64,000 nucleotides of DNA from Ziziphus jujuba. Lineage: Eukaryota > Streptophyta > Magnoliopsida > Rosales > Rhamnaceae. Location of the stretch: contig NC_083384.1 in assembly GCF_031755915.1 (NCBI RefSeq), forward strand, positions 18,693,001-18,757,000. Direction: 5' to 3'. A program made the position numbers and the translations under genes. Positions 37,152 through 48,408 of the stretch are shown in pieces (positions within the stretch are counted from its first letter, which is position 1; the number at the start of each line of letters is the position of its first letter). The notes under the pieces were generated by a model, which was not told where the DNA came from, ran no database searches, and was given only the letters and a program-made list of their open reading frames with translations.

Positions 37152-37351
37152 AATTTATGGAATTATATTGTAGTAACGTGGGGGGAATAAGGGGATGTAT
37201 ATAGAAGTGTGTTTTGAGTGCAAGAAATTTGTGGTAAGTCCAACCCTTAGGGGAGGTTCTGCTGGATTTTCCATTGGAGGGTCCGGTAGGGTTTCCCTGG
37301 GATCAAGACTTGTCTAGGGTTCCGGTAAGGAATTTTGGACGGGTCCTGACA

Positions 37352-39099
37352 ATTATGTAAACATATATATATATATATATATATATAGATAAATTGGAGA
37401 ATAAGTGGTTAGTGAATTAGCAAGGTATATAGGATAAAAAAATTTAGGCTTGATATATCTGTGGATACGAGGTTTGTGAAAACCTGTGGACAACAGTGTG
37501 TCCATTAAGCAGACTGCTATTTTTACTTTGTTATCTGTTTTGTAGAATAATGAATTTTATGTTGATTTAATTTCTGCATTGAAAATGTTAAATATAATGT
37601 GTGAAAATCCTTGTAATATAGTGTAATATACTAATTAGCTTTATAAAGTAAAATTTTAAAATTTTTTCAATGCCATAGGCGACGCTTTTGGCATAAAAAG
37701 TGTCGCCTCTGTCTTTCTACTTTTTTTTATAACTTTTTGCAATGTTGACTTATTGTTGTGTTTGCATTTTTAACTTATTTGTTTGTTAAATTTAAGAACT
37801 TCAATTTTTTTTTTTAAAATCAAAACAATAGGCGACGCTTTTATCATCGCAAACAAAATAAATAATAAACATTACAAATGAAAAAAAAAAATACATATTT
37901 AGGCAATGCTTTTATGAAGGAAAATGTTGCCTATTTTCCTTCTTTCTTTAGTTTTAATTTTTTTCAAGTTCTATTAATATATGTGCATATAATTATGTAA
38001 ATATATATAGCTAAATTGGGGAATAAGTGGTTAGTAAATTAGTAAGGTACATAGGATACAAAAATTAAGATTTGATATATCTGTGGATATCAGACTTGTG
38101 AAAACCTTAGGACAGTAGTGTGTCCATTAGGCAGACTGCTGCTATCAATTTTATTTGTTGTGCAGAACAAATAATTTTATGTTGGTTCAATTTCGGCGTT
38201 TAAAAAGTTAAATATAGTGTGTGAAGATCTAGGCAATACAGTATAATATATTAATTAGCTTTATGTAGTAAGAATTTACAATTCTTTTTTTTTTTTTCCA
38301 ATGTCATAGGCGACGCTTTTGGCATAAATCGCATTGTCTATGTCTTCCTATTCAAAAAAAAAAAATTGCAATGTTGACTTATTGTTGTGTTTGCATTTTT
38401 AACTTATTTGTTTGTTAAATTTAAGAACTTCAAATTTTTTTTTAAAATCAAAACATTAGGCAACACTTTTGATGATAAAAATGTCGCCTAATGCTTTGAT
38501 ATTTCAAAAAAAAAATTTTTTTTTGAAGCTCCTCAATTTAACAAACAAGTTGGTTAATATTGCAAAAATTAATTAAGTTAAAATTGCAACAAAAAAATAA
38601 TAATAATAAACATTGCAAAAAAAAATAAAATAGAGATAGTTAGGCAACACTTTTATGAAGGAAAGCGTTGCCTATTTTCTTTTTTCTTTTTTTTCATTTT
38701 AATTTTTTCATTTTTTATTAATATAATTATGTAAATATATATATATATATATATGTATATAAATTAGGGAATAAGTGGTTAGTAAATTAGAAAAGTATAT
38801 AGGATACAAAAATTAAGACTTGATATATCTGTGGATATCAGGCTTGCGAAAACCTAGGGGTAGCAGTCTGCACAGTGTGTCCATTAGGCGGACTACTACT
38901 ATCACCTTGATTTGTTCTGCAGGATAAAAATTTTTATGTTGATTCAATTTCTGTATTTAAAAAGTTAAATATAGTGTGTAAAGATCTTGGTAATACAGTG
39001 TAATATATTAGTTAGCTTTATGAAGTAAAAATTTACAATTCTTTTTTTTTTTTTTCAATGTTAGAGGCGACACTTTGGGCATAAAAAGCATCGCCTATG

Positions 39100-39133
<34 letters not shown>

Positions 39134-39140
39134 AATGTTG
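37352..39140 (-). repeat. Hairpin satellite, inverted right arm, part 2
   Basis: The reversed anchor ATAAGTGGTTAGT occurs at about 37,401, 38,024 and 38,771, giving steps of roughly 620 and 750 bp. Hairpins include GGCGACGCTTTT-GGCAT-AAAAAGTGTCGCC near 37,679 and others near 38,310, 38,458, 38,643 and 39,066. The first unit is shorter because the middle of its inverted Y pair is deleted (the frame jumps from GCGACGCTTTTATCAT to CGCAAACAAAA near 37,845). Ends in a long poly-T near 39,102-39,130. Confidence 0.9.
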
Positions 39141-39310
39141 ACTTATTGATGTTCAATGTTTATAAACATTTATATAAAATATAAAATGAAAAAGAATGTT
39201 AAAATTTATAAATAAAAAATATATATTATATGCTTATTTAATATAATTATTCTTCTTCACATTTCTAAAATTAAATAAAATAAGTATAAATTATGAAATA
39301 AAACTATAAT

Positions 39311-39601
39311 AGTTGATGTTTTCGTCACAAAAGCATCACCCAATATTAGTCTTTTTAACCTAGGCATTGTTTATAAGCAGCGGCTAATGTTTTTAAATCA
39401 TCTATCCAGTGACGCTGAAAAAAAGTGTTGCTTATTTTTGTTATTAGGCGACGTTTTATCTTCAGCGCTTTTTGAAGCGCCTTATATTTTTGGCATTTTA
39501 GCCAATGCTTTATCTTCAGTGTCACGACTTTCTTTTCGCAGATGTTTTTTTTTTCGTAGCGTCGGGTAAGTAGTGTCGTTAGATCACCATTCTCACATAG
39601 T
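39311..39601. mobile_element. CACTA-like transposon end with subterminal hairpins
   Basis: This stretch is packed with short inverted motifs related to the satellite stem (GATGTTTTCGTCAC...AAAAGCATCACC, TAGGCGACGTTTT, GCGCTTTTTGAAGCGCC, GTAGCGTCGGGTAAG). It ends TTCTCACATAGTG (39,589-39,601), the inverted form of CACTATGTGAGAA. CACTA elements end in CACTA/TAGTG and carry many short subterminal repeats that bind their transposase. I found no matching left terminus, so the element boundary on the other side is unknown. Confidence 0.5.
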
Positions 39602-39609
39602 GTGTATTT

Positions 39610-40060
39610 CAATATTTTTACTTCAAATAATTTTTAATTTATTATTTTTGAAAAAAAACACGTAAAATAAATTTTTCTATCTTTTATTATTTTTACCCAT
39701 ATAAAAATATTATTTATTTATTTTCTTATAAACAATATATGTATAGACGACAAAAATATGATGAAATTGTCATCTATAATATGAGGGATGATAGCTAGAC
39801 GATAATTGTCGCCCTTTATTCTAGTTATGAAAGCTTTTACTGGATCATGTTTATTTGGTTTTTATGAATCAACTTTACAATATTTTTAGTATAATATTTT
39901 CTTTTCTTTTTTTTATTTTTTTTATACATTTTTAACATTTCTTATTTGTTCTTAAAAATATAAAATAATATTATTTATTAATTTATTAAAAAAACAATAG
40001 CTGACTATCTTGTATTTAGTTAAAGCTTACATAATAGCTAGCTTCGTTCTTTTACAATTT
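39610..40060. other. AT-rich stretch with short inverted motifs
   Basis: Contains ACGATAATTGTCGCCC and TAGACGACAAAA-type short repeats, related to those before the 40,985 end, in otherwise AT-rich DNA. Probably the interior of a second CACTA-like fragment. Confidence 0.4.
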
Positions 40061-40739
40061 ATAGCCTTAGAATCCCAAGTTAGATCTAGATTGATATTAT
40101 TCTTCCTCTGAATCTTCTACCACCATTTCTCTTCATCTTCGCGTTGACTCTGTTTGCTCCTTCATACCTCACTATGGACTGGCATCTCTTGCTGTATGTC
40201 CGATCTCTTTCAAGTACACAGTATTCCTGCTTTTCGGTATGAAGATCAATACTTGACTCCTTGTGTGCATGGAGTGGAACACATCAACGCATTGAAATTT
40301 GCTCCAAGCATTATCGCTTTCAGTATGAGTAATACCCAAGAGAGGTTCTTATTAATTTTTGTATTGTGGGTTATTTGAATATTATATAACATGTTTGTAT
40401 ATAGTTATGCTTTTTATTGCTATGATTTTGTTCAAGTTTATTATTATATCATTTTTATTGAGTACATAAATGGATTTTTACAGTTAGGTTTGGCTTTCTC
40501 TTCTTTCTAATCCTTTCTCAAAAGCTAAGGTTGGATTTAAGCTTCAAGCCTTGTATTTTTCTTTATGAAATTCTTTGTCAGCATATATATATATATATAC
40601 ACACACACACTTCTCCTTTTAATTATTTTGTTATTTAAACATTTTTCTTTATTTTAGCTTGTTATTGAATGAATAGCTAGTAGGAAAAAGATAAATCAAT
40701 TTTAAAAAATAAAATAAAGCAATTTTATTAACCCAAAAA

Positions 40740-40985
40740 AAAAAAAAAGGCCAAAATATCACAACTAGTCATCGTCTAATACAATTAGTAGACAATAGCT
40801 AGCTTTTGTTGTTTGTATAAATTCAAGATAGCTACAATTATCGTCATTTGTCAAATTTACATGATAGTTTTCAAATTGTTGTGAATCAAATCCTCAACAA
40901 GAGATTCCACAACAGATATAAACTATTGTCCAGTTATATTCGAGACAGTTTTAAACTGTTGTGCATGGCCTATTTTGTCATAGTG
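40740..40985. mobile_element. Second CACTA-like end
   Basis: Short repeats of the AGACAATAGC / CTATTGTC / ACTGTTGTG type lead to a terminus TATTTTGTCATAGTG at 40,971-40,985, inverted form CACTATGACAAAATA. The sequence immediately after belongs to a LINE fragment, so this end probably marks an insertion into the LINE. The left terminus was not found. The ORF at 40,154-40,378 upstream has no domain I recognise. Confidence 0.45.
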
Positions 40986-40989
40986 CAAA

Positions 40990-41465
40990 TGATCCATTTA
41001 AGCAAATGTTCAAAATTGACTACCTAGTTTATCATATTGCATCATGATTCCATTACAATCTCCTATGATAAACCATGCCATATGAAAGAGGGAAGACAAC
41101 CTACGTAATAGTTCCCATGAAGAGCGTTTAAAACTTGTATCAAGATTGCCATAAAATCATGTCAACTAAACTTACTTCTAATAGAATGTGTAAATGGAAG
41201 CATCAATGTGCCTAAATGAAAAGAAATGCACCACAAAATTTGACTTCCTTCTTTTCCAAAATAAAGGACAACCCTCCACCGAGATCTTCCTTACCAATAC
41301 CAAAACAGTCTCCTCTAACTACCTTCAACACGATAGATTCCGATTGTTGAACCAACAACCTAGTCTCCATTACGAAAACTATATTAAGATCTTTCAACAA
41401 ACAAATATCAAGCATAAAAGATGGCATAAAATGATAATATTTCAGCCTATCATTTTTCAAATAAC
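40990..41465 (-). pseudogene. LINE ORF2 endonuclease (EEP) fragment
   Basis: The minus strand reads LNIVFVMETRLLVQQSES then GGGLSFILEKKEVKFCG (41,400-41,220), the N-terminal signature of plant LINE apurinic-like endonucleases (VFLMETK... and GGLALLW). A shifted frame continues with FHMAWFIIGDCNGIMMQYDK (41,100-41,030), the GDFN catalytic motif changed to GDCN. The endonuclease nicks target DNA for insertion. The fragment is cut at about 40,986, exactly where the CACTA-like end begins. Confidence 0.7.
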
Positions 41466-41499
41466 CACTTTATTACTTGTTACAATTTATGCACTTGCG

Positions 41500-42210
41500 A
41501 GTAAAAAATTCTCAATATATGGAGAGTGTGGGAATTATTACGGAGGAAGAGCAATGGCCAAAAGAGATATTGTGCAAGGTTTCTATTTGCCAACATTGCT
41601 AAAGAACTGCCAAAAATATGTTAAGGTATGTGAAAAATATTAGAAATTTGCGCTAATCCATCACGTATTGTCTAATAAGATTACATCAGTTCAAGCCTTC
41701 GACCTTTCATTCAGTGGGGGTCTGGTATTGTTGGACCACTCCCCACAGCTCCAATATAGGAGAAATTAATTTTGGTTGCTACAGACTATTTCTCCAAATG
41801 GGTAGAAATTGAGGCTTATTTCAATATCAAAGACTCAGATGTAGTACAATTCGAGTGAAGTATATTATCTGCAGGTTTGGATTTATGAAAGTCTTTGCCT
41901 CGAACAATAATCCTAGTTTATCAGCTACAAGTTCAAAAACTTTTATACGAAATGGGAAATCAGCATTAGATAGTTGACCCCAAGGCACCCATAAGGAAAC
42001 GATCAGACAGAAGCAACTAACAAGATTATTCTTGGCACTTTAAAAAAACTGTCTTGAGCAACCTAAAGGAAAGTTAGTAGAATAGGTTCCAAGAATACTC
42101 TGGTCTTATCGAATAACAATCAGGACCCCTACAAAAGACACCCCATTCTCTTTAGTTTATAGATTTGAAGTTGTAATTCCAATAGAGATCACATAGTAAA
42201 GTTTATGGAC
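41500..42210 (+). pseudogene. Ty3/gypsy (Tat-like) integrase remnant
   Basis: The plus strand reads GGRAMAKRDIVQGFYLPTLL and YVKVCEKY (41,540-41,640), matching the integrase zinc-binding region of Tat/Ogre-type elements (RALA..ILRQGYYWPT...C..C). [18 protein letters not shown] (41,770-41,825) carries the first catalytic Asp. Later pieces ETIRQKQLTRLF and SYRITIRTPTKDTPFSLVY follow the family order. The second catalytic Asp region reads NNNPSLSATS instead of TDNGPQF. Frames shift several times and stops are frequent. A frame of 149 codons starting at 41,194 joins unrelated sequence to the integrase start and is not a real gene. Confidence 0.7.
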
Positions 42211-42410
42211 AAGTGTGATGCTGACCAACTAAGTGACCAAATGATGTAATAATTTTTTGATGAATAATAGGAAAATGGGAATGCAGTTCCTTGCAGCTGG
42301 AACTCAAAAAACCTTAGAATTTACCATTGTAGTTCTTTTTGTTAATATATTATCATTTTTTTGGCCTTTTAAGTTCATTGTTTTCATTTATTTTCTTTAA
42401 TTGTTTTGGA

Positions 42411-42439
42411 CAAAAAAAGGGCGCGGGGCAGGGGGGGCA
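42411..42439 (+). other. Purine-rich tract, candidate polypurine tract
   Basis: AAAAAAAGGGCGCGGGGCAGG followed by a run of G. It lies downstream of the integrase remnant, where a gypsy element's polypurine tract would precede its 3' LTR. No LTR partner was found, so this is tentative. Confidence 0.35.
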
Positions 42440-42950
42440 TGGTGGTACACTAGTCCCTCACCAATAATTTTTAAATTAATAAAATTTTGTATTTTTCATT
42501 CATTCATACAAAAGTGTGCGCATATCCAATATACAAAACTTTCATACAAAAATGGTTCGGTATTGCACTTTTTAGTCTTCCTACAATTAAAGAAGGCTAC
42601 CAGCCATACAAAGTATGGTACGTCTGTAAGTCGATCTCAGACCAAAACAACTACAAGCTAGTCTTGGACTAGAATGGCTACAAGACTAGGGCAACTTAGA
42701 CCTCTCCTCTTTGTGCCTACTAATAACTTTAAGCTAGTTTAGAATCAGCAAAGGCTATGAACTACATGCATTGTGCGTCGATTCTTTTGCATCTGTCAGG
42801 TTCTTAACCTTGGATATAATTAACTTGGCCAAGCTAGTAGTGGAACGATAATGAAGTCTACAGTCTTGGACTACAAGTTAGGCTCGGACGTATACTTCTA
42901 TAAAATGATACAAGGAATGATTTTTTATGTTGTTCACATAGTATCGGCCT
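42440..42950. other. Unassigned sequence, possibly remains of a Tat-like 3' LTR
   Basis: GC-moderate sequence with repeated ACAACTACAAGCTAGT / GGACTAGAATGGCTACAAG phrases and no domain. The ORFs at 42,401-42,672 are unsupported. Position after the integrase and purine tract suggests 3' LTR remains. Confidence 0.3.
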
Positions 42951-42954
42951 AAAA

Positions 42955-43291
42955 TGTTGAGATATAACTTGCTGTGCTGACGTGGAGATCAATGCAGATG
43001 TGGATAAATGAAGCTGCATAGGTGTATTTCACAGTGGCTTACATGCCACGTGTTATAAAACTAGCTAGAAGAATGAAAGTGTGAGAGAGAGAAATATACA
43101 AAATTATGCTTTATAACAGATTTGTAATAATTGCTTTTAGGATGTAAGCATTTTTTACTGTTATGTTTGGAAAAATAGATGAAATACAGATGAGCTCACA
43201 TGTTTCTCTCCTCTAACTTTTCTCTCAAGCTATCATCATCTTCTTTACAAAATATACAAGAAAATATAGAATTCTTCAACCTCCATTAACA
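42955..43291 (+). repeat. 5' LTR of copia element
   Basis: 337 bp, TGTTGAGATATAAC to CATTAACA. Nearly the same as the 3' LTR. The main indel is the extra GTGTGTGCAAGTG-type stretch in the 3' copy. Confidence 0.95.
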
Positions 43292-43304
43292 TGGCATCAG
43301 AGCC
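43292..43304 (+). other. Primer-binding site of copia element
   Basis: TGGCATCAGAGCC directly follows the LTR. It differs by one base (C for T) from the usual initiator Met-tRNA site TGGTATCAGAGC. Confidence 0.9.
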
Positions 43305-43439
43305 TGGTTGAATTTGAGTTGTAGTAAACATTGTGGTTAAAAAAAAAAAAAAAAAAACCAAAAAAACAGAGACAAAGTTCGAGTAAATCTGAGCTCGATT
43401 GAAGAGTATAGGCTAGAGCTTCAAATCTGCATCATCAAT

Positions 43440-43980
43440 GGCTGGATCTGAAGAAGAGCTCCAATATTCTCAGGTGAGAATTATGAGTTCTAGAGAATCA
43501 AGATGGTAACTATTTTCAAATCCTTTGGGCTTTGGAAATTCATGGAGAAAGGAATTCCAATTTCTAATAGAAAGCTGAAGGGGAAGATTGAAGAAGCTAA
43601 AGGAAGCTCAGCAATGGAAGATGATGAACAGATGATGGAGTTCTACATGAAGGATGCAAAAGCTTTGGGAATTATTCAAGGAGCTATTACAGATCAGATC
43701 TTCCCAAGAATAGCAAATGCAGAGACCTCAAAAGAAGCTTAGGAGCTTTTGTACAAAGAATTCCATGGTGGAGATTAGGTAAAATCTATGAAATTGCAAA
43801 GTTTAAGGAGAGAATTCAAACACAAAAAGATGAAGGATGATGAAACATTGTCTAGTTATCTTACTAGGCTAAATGATATAATAAATCAGATGAAAACATT
43901 TGGAGAGACTCTATATAATGAGAGAATGGTTCAAAAGGTATTAATCAGCTTGACAAAAGCATATGAACCTATTTGTTTGG
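43440..43980 (+). pseudogene. Copia Gag, N-terminal half (before nested insertion)
   Basis: Starts at ATG 43,438 and reads an Ile-Phe-Ser-Gly-Glu-Asn-Tyr-Glu-Phe segment (after a frame change), then MVTIFKSFGLWKFMEKG, then ELLYKEFHG, SLRREFKHKKMKDDETLSSY and LTRLNDIINQMKTFGE. This is the UBN2-type Gag of plant copia elements. Three TAG stops stand where Trp, Trp and Gln codons are expected (GEFYEF*RIK-type site near 43,492, EA*ELL near 43,741, GD*VKS near 43,778), all single transitions. The frame stops at the TTTGG target site of the nested gypsy element and resumes at 53,878. Confidence 0.85.
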
Positions 43981-46907
43981 TGTCAGGACCCGTCCAGAAT
44001 TCCTCCCCGGAACCCTAGACAAGCCCTGATCCCAGGGAAATACCACCGAACCTTCCAACGGAAAATCCGGCAGCACCTCCCCTAAGGGTAGGACTTACCA
44101 AAAATTACCTGCACTGAAAACACACTTCTATACTCATCCCCTTATTCCTCCCACAAACTACAAATTGATTCCACAATTTACAGCACTTCACAACAATAAC
44201 AGCAGCCCAGTGCATAAATAAAACATAAGTGTCCAATAGTATACAGAGCTTTATGAATTGCTAGTCAACAGAAATACAACAAAGATGAAAGAAATAATAC
44301 ACTGAAATGAATGAGTACAAAGGTACTTCTCGAAACACGATAGCAGCGGAAAATTGGTTCGCTCCGGAAGAACGTCTACCACCTTTTGCACCTAAAGGAA
44401 CGGAACTTAAAAACGTGAGATGCTAATCATCTCAATGAGTGACCCTAACTACTGAACACTTTTAATGATAATAATAATAATAATAATATAACAATAAGGG
44501 AATTGAATTAATATCAACAATTAATAAATAAATAATAACAGTTGGAAATGATAATTTTTCCCTCAAAACTCTCACTAATCACTCCGTTGGAAATGTTCCC
44601 TTTTTAAAACAATTTCACAAAACCCAATATTCGCATTTCCCGAAAACCAAGGGATCAAACCATTTGAGAAACAATAAATAAATAAATAAATACCCCAATA
44701 TATAATTAAAATGCAATAATTATAATAAATAATTTTTGAACACCTTTGGGGTTTGAAACTTTATTTGAAAATTACACTTGATGCACCACACCATATACCA
44801 GTGATGCCCTCCGATACCCGGCGTCCTGAGCACCGACTGGCGGGGGAGATTAAAGAGAGAAACTTGCAAACGGCACTTCGGCGTCCCGATAGGACCACTG
44901 CTGAAACCATCATCCCGGCTAAGGAGGGGGGCGGTTGTGGCCAATAACAAACTTGCCTGTCCACGGTCCAATGGCAACTCACGGGTGAAATAATAATACT
45001 TGCGCACTGAACCACATATACATATACCAAAACACCAATACTGTATGAATGCGTCTAAAATAATTATTAAACCAACCGTACCGTTTTCCAAAATTTACCG
45101 TGGGAAATATACCACATTTTCACAAAATACCATCCCACATATTTCCTTTTCACAATCCGGTACGAAAACATCAATAACAAATAAATCATAATTTTTTCGT
45201 AACACGAGATTCAACAATTAAAATACCGCGGGCATAATTTATACAATTAAACCACCAATTTAAACAAATATTTTCATAAAATATTTAACCCAATTATGCC
45301 CGAAAAATAATACTTAAAACCACGTACGATTATTACCGAAATATACTTTGCTCATGCATAATAATTCAAATTAAATCACAATAAAATAATAATTAAATCG
45401 TACCACATGAGCATAATTCAAATACCAATTAAACATAATTAATTGCCCAAAATATTTTTGAAGGTGGGTCACTCACCTTAAGCACGTAAAGCAGCTAAGA
45501 TCCTCCGCAGGATCAACTCCACTACTCGTACGCGCACCTAAAACATCCACAGTATACCAACCAAATATATTAATATTTTATTCGGGTAATTCCCAAATGG
45601 GTACCCGGGGAGCGAACACCAAACGATATCTAAAAGTTACGAGTTATATACCGAATCAAAGCTTGAGTGATGAGGATCACGAATCCGGTCTTACTTTCCG
45701 GTGATCGGACCCGTGGTGGTCGGAATCTCGCCGGAAAGCTTTCGGGTTTCGACTTCGTTATTCTCCCAAACCATCGCGAATTGGCGGAAACGGATGCTGG
45801 ATTCGGGTTCAGGAGGTCGAACACAGTCGGGAGGGATCAGCGGTGCAACTGGGTACTCACCGGAACAGTAACTTCCGGCGAGCCGCCACGGTCACCGGCA
45901 ACCGTCGCCGGCAGTGGCACGTGCGGTGGCCGTTGGCTGAGATATTTTGCAGAATGTAGATGAAGGGGAGACGAATCTAACGGGACCAGCGGTGAGGCAA
46001 ATGGAGGCCGGACGGCGGAGAAATCAGGGTTTGAAGAATTTCGGCCCCTCGCCGAAAAAGCTCCGATCCCGGCGCGTCGGAGGTCCGGTGGCCATGAAAT
46101 TTGGTGGGTAGGCCGGACTTGAGGAGGTGATGAGGGGTGGCTGGTGCGTGTGGCCAGAAAATGGCCGAAAAGGGGTCAATCGGCGGTGGCCGGTGGTGGA
46201 GGGAAAAATCGCCGCCGATCTTCGCCGCCTCGATCCAGGCGCGTCCGGTGGCCAACGGCCGTGCAATTTTGGGGTTTTGCCGGAAATGGGGAGAGGATTC
46301 CATCTGGTAGGTGTGTGTAAGGTGAATCGGCTGGAAAATTTGAAAAATTCCAGTGGCCGGTCGGTTTCTCTCTCTCTCTCTCTCTCTCCTCTCTCTCTTT
46401 CTCTCTTTTCCCCGAGATTTTTGTCAAATAAAAGCCACCGTGTGATACTGTTCATTCCACGTAGACCAGTCAGGTGATGACACGTGGCGTCACTGTGCAC
46501 TTAAGCCAGATATAATAAAATATTACGGTATCCGGCGAATTTCAAACGTCCATAACTTTTTAACCAAATGTCCGATTTAAGCTTGCCGCTGGTCTATGAA
46601 CTCGTATCGACGAGTACTTACAACCATACAAGAGTCAAAACAAAATTACACCACAAGAAAAAGTCAACTCCCGACACCTTTTGGGCTGTTTGCACCTCAA
46701 CTTGTTTTGCCCATAACTTTCAAACCATAGCTCTGTTTTCGACGTGCTACTAGTCTACGAACTCGGGGCATCATGCACTTCGCCACGGTACCCTGGTCAA
46801 CTGGAAATTCCAGCTGGAACAAAAAGTCAACTTTTGACCCGCTCGGTTATCGGTCAACCTCGGTCAACGTGCACGGATTCCGGTGCGATTTGGGACGGGG
46901 TGTTACA
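43981..46907 (-). repeat. 3' LTR of the chromodomain gypsy element
   Basis: 2,927 bp. On the minus strand it runs TGTAACACCCCGTCCC to GGGTCCTGACA. Contains a GC-rich stretch with long chance frames on both strands (for example 45,977-46,500), a (CT)n run at 46,365-46,410 and TTGAC cores near its U3 start. None of these frames is a gene. Confidence 0.93.
46365..46410 (+). repeat. (TC)n microsatellite in LTR
   Basis: CTCTCTCT run with minor interruptions, at the same position as the run at 53,355-53,400 in the other LTR. Confidence 0.85.
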
Positions 46908-46921
46908 ACCTCCTTCCCTTA
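46908..46921 (-). other. Polypurine tract of gypsy element
   Basis: On the minus strand AAGGGAAGGAGGT lies immediately before the 3' LTR start TGTAACACC. It primes second-strand synthesis. Confidence 0.85.
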
Positions 46922-46950
46922 TAAAAATTTCATCCTTGAAATTCCGCACG

Positions 46951-48283
46951 TCACCGGAACAGATAAGGGTATTGATCACGCATTTGCGCTTCGGGCTCCC
47001 ACATTGCTTCCTCGACTAAATGGTTCCGCCATAAGACTTTAACTAAAGGAATAGTCTTGTTGCGTAGCACCCGTTCCTCGCGATCCAAAATCTGTACTGG
47101 CTGCTCCACATACGAAAGATCTTCCCTTAATTCTATGTCCGGACTCTCGAGTACGTGTGAAGGGTCTGCAATATACTTCCGTAGCATCGAAACATGAAAC
47201 ACGTTGTGCACTCGGGGTAGCTCTTCTGGTAATGCCAACCTATAAGCCACAGGGCCAATCCTCTCCGTAATCTCGTAAGGCCCAATATAACGAGGACCCA
47301 ACTTACCTCGTCGACCAAAGCGTACTACTCCTTTCCATGGAGATAACTTTAGGAATACCCAATCTCCTACTTCGAATTCCAAATCCTTCCTACGCACATC
47401 GGCATAACTCTTTTGTCGATCTTGGGCAACCTTCAATCGGTCCTTAATGATTTTCACCTTGTCCATAGTCATCCTTAAATACGCAAGTCCAACCGCATTA
47501 TTCGTTGCAAGGAGTCTCTCTTCTCCTACCTCACTCCAACACAGAGGTGTCCGACACTGCCTCCCATATAAAGCTTCATACGGGGACATTCCAATACTCG
47601 CCTGATAACTGTTGTTGTAGACAAATTCTATCAATGGCAATTGTTCATCCCAGCTACCACGAAATTGCATAATGCAAGACCTTAGCATGTCTTCTAATGT
47701 CTGAATTGTGCGCTCAGCTTGTCCATTAGATTGCGGGTGAAAAGCGGTTCTGTAGTTAAGTCTTGCTCCTAGTGCATCAGCCAACTTCCGCCATAGTCGT
47801 GAAGTGAAGTGCAGATCTCGATACAAAATCAAAAGCTAACGGTACTCCATGAAGACTTACAATGCGTTGCACAAACAACTGGGCTAACTTCTCGAGTGAA
47901 AAATGTTCTCGTATTGGTAGGAAGTGTGCCGACTTGGTAAGACGATCGATGATTACCCAAATGTCATCGTACCTTCTAGGTGTGGGAGGAAGCTTGAATA
48001 CGAAGTCCATATTGAGTTCTTCCCACTTCCACACGGGAATCAGTAAGGATTGGAGCAGTCCCGAAGGCTTCTGTCTTTCTGCCTTTACTTGTTGACAAAT
48101 TAAACACCTTGATACAAAATCCGCCACTTCTCCCTTCATGCCAATCCACCAATAATACTTAACAAGTGTTCGGTACATTTTGGTACTTCCAGGATGCATC
48201 GCATACATCGAGCTATACGCCTCTTCTAAAATCTCCTTCTTAAGTTCTGGGTTATCAGGAACGCAAAGTCGTCCTTTATACAC
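46951..48283 (-). pseudogene. Integrase and chromodomain of gypsy element (one frameshift)
   Basis: Two overlapping frames (48,283-47,777 and 47,832-46,951) join into one integrase. The zinc-binding part has HPGSTKMYRTL and CLICQQ; the core has LNMDFVFKLP (first Asp), RDLHFTS (second Asp region) and QSNGQAERT (Glu). A GPY-like segment GPYEITERIGPVAYRLALP follows. The C-terminus ends with a chromodomain (about 47,125-46,957) marked by ILDREERVLRNK, VLWRN and MWEPE. It would insert the cDNA, with the chromodomain guiding it toward marked chromatin. A frameshift at about 47,826-47,835 breaks the SDRD motif, so the copy is inactive. Confidence 0.9.
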
Positions 48284-48408
48284 GAGGGCTCCATCCCTCC
48301 TTATGGAAAACTCCGGATCAAGACCTTCTTGTACCTTGCCCTTAACGTTCTTAATTTAGGATCTTCCATTTGAGTCTCCAATATACGATCCACCAACACT
48401 GGTCGCAC

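Larger units (their letters stand above)
33500..37351 (+). mobile_element. Solo LTR 'B' (chromodomain gypsy family) in right satellite arm
   Basis: Starts TGTAACACCCCGTCCCAAAG and ends ACGGGTCCTGACA, as in LTR A. It split the satellite phrase ATATAATTATGTAAATAT: the left side ends AATTA and the right side resumes ATTATGTAAAC, giving a 4-5 bp duplication. No internal domains are present. Without the foreign insert at 36,342-37,151 its length is about 3.0 kb, close to the ~2.9 kb LTRs of the full element. It shares with LTR A a CCCACGTGGGAAAA/CCCATGTGGGAAAA motif that the copies at 43,981-53,877 lack. Confidence 0.85.

Noticed and set aside
41194..41643. 149-codon plus-strand ORF as a single gene
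   Set aside because: Its first half is antisense to a LINE endonuclease and its last third is a Tat-like integrase start, so it is a chance fusion.
45977..46500. Long overlapping ORFs on both strands in the LTR (and at 52,857-53,487)
   Set aside because: GC-rich LTR DNA with few stops in any frame. The frames differ between the two LTR copies by indels and hold only Pro/Arg/Ser-rich or RE-repeat sequence.
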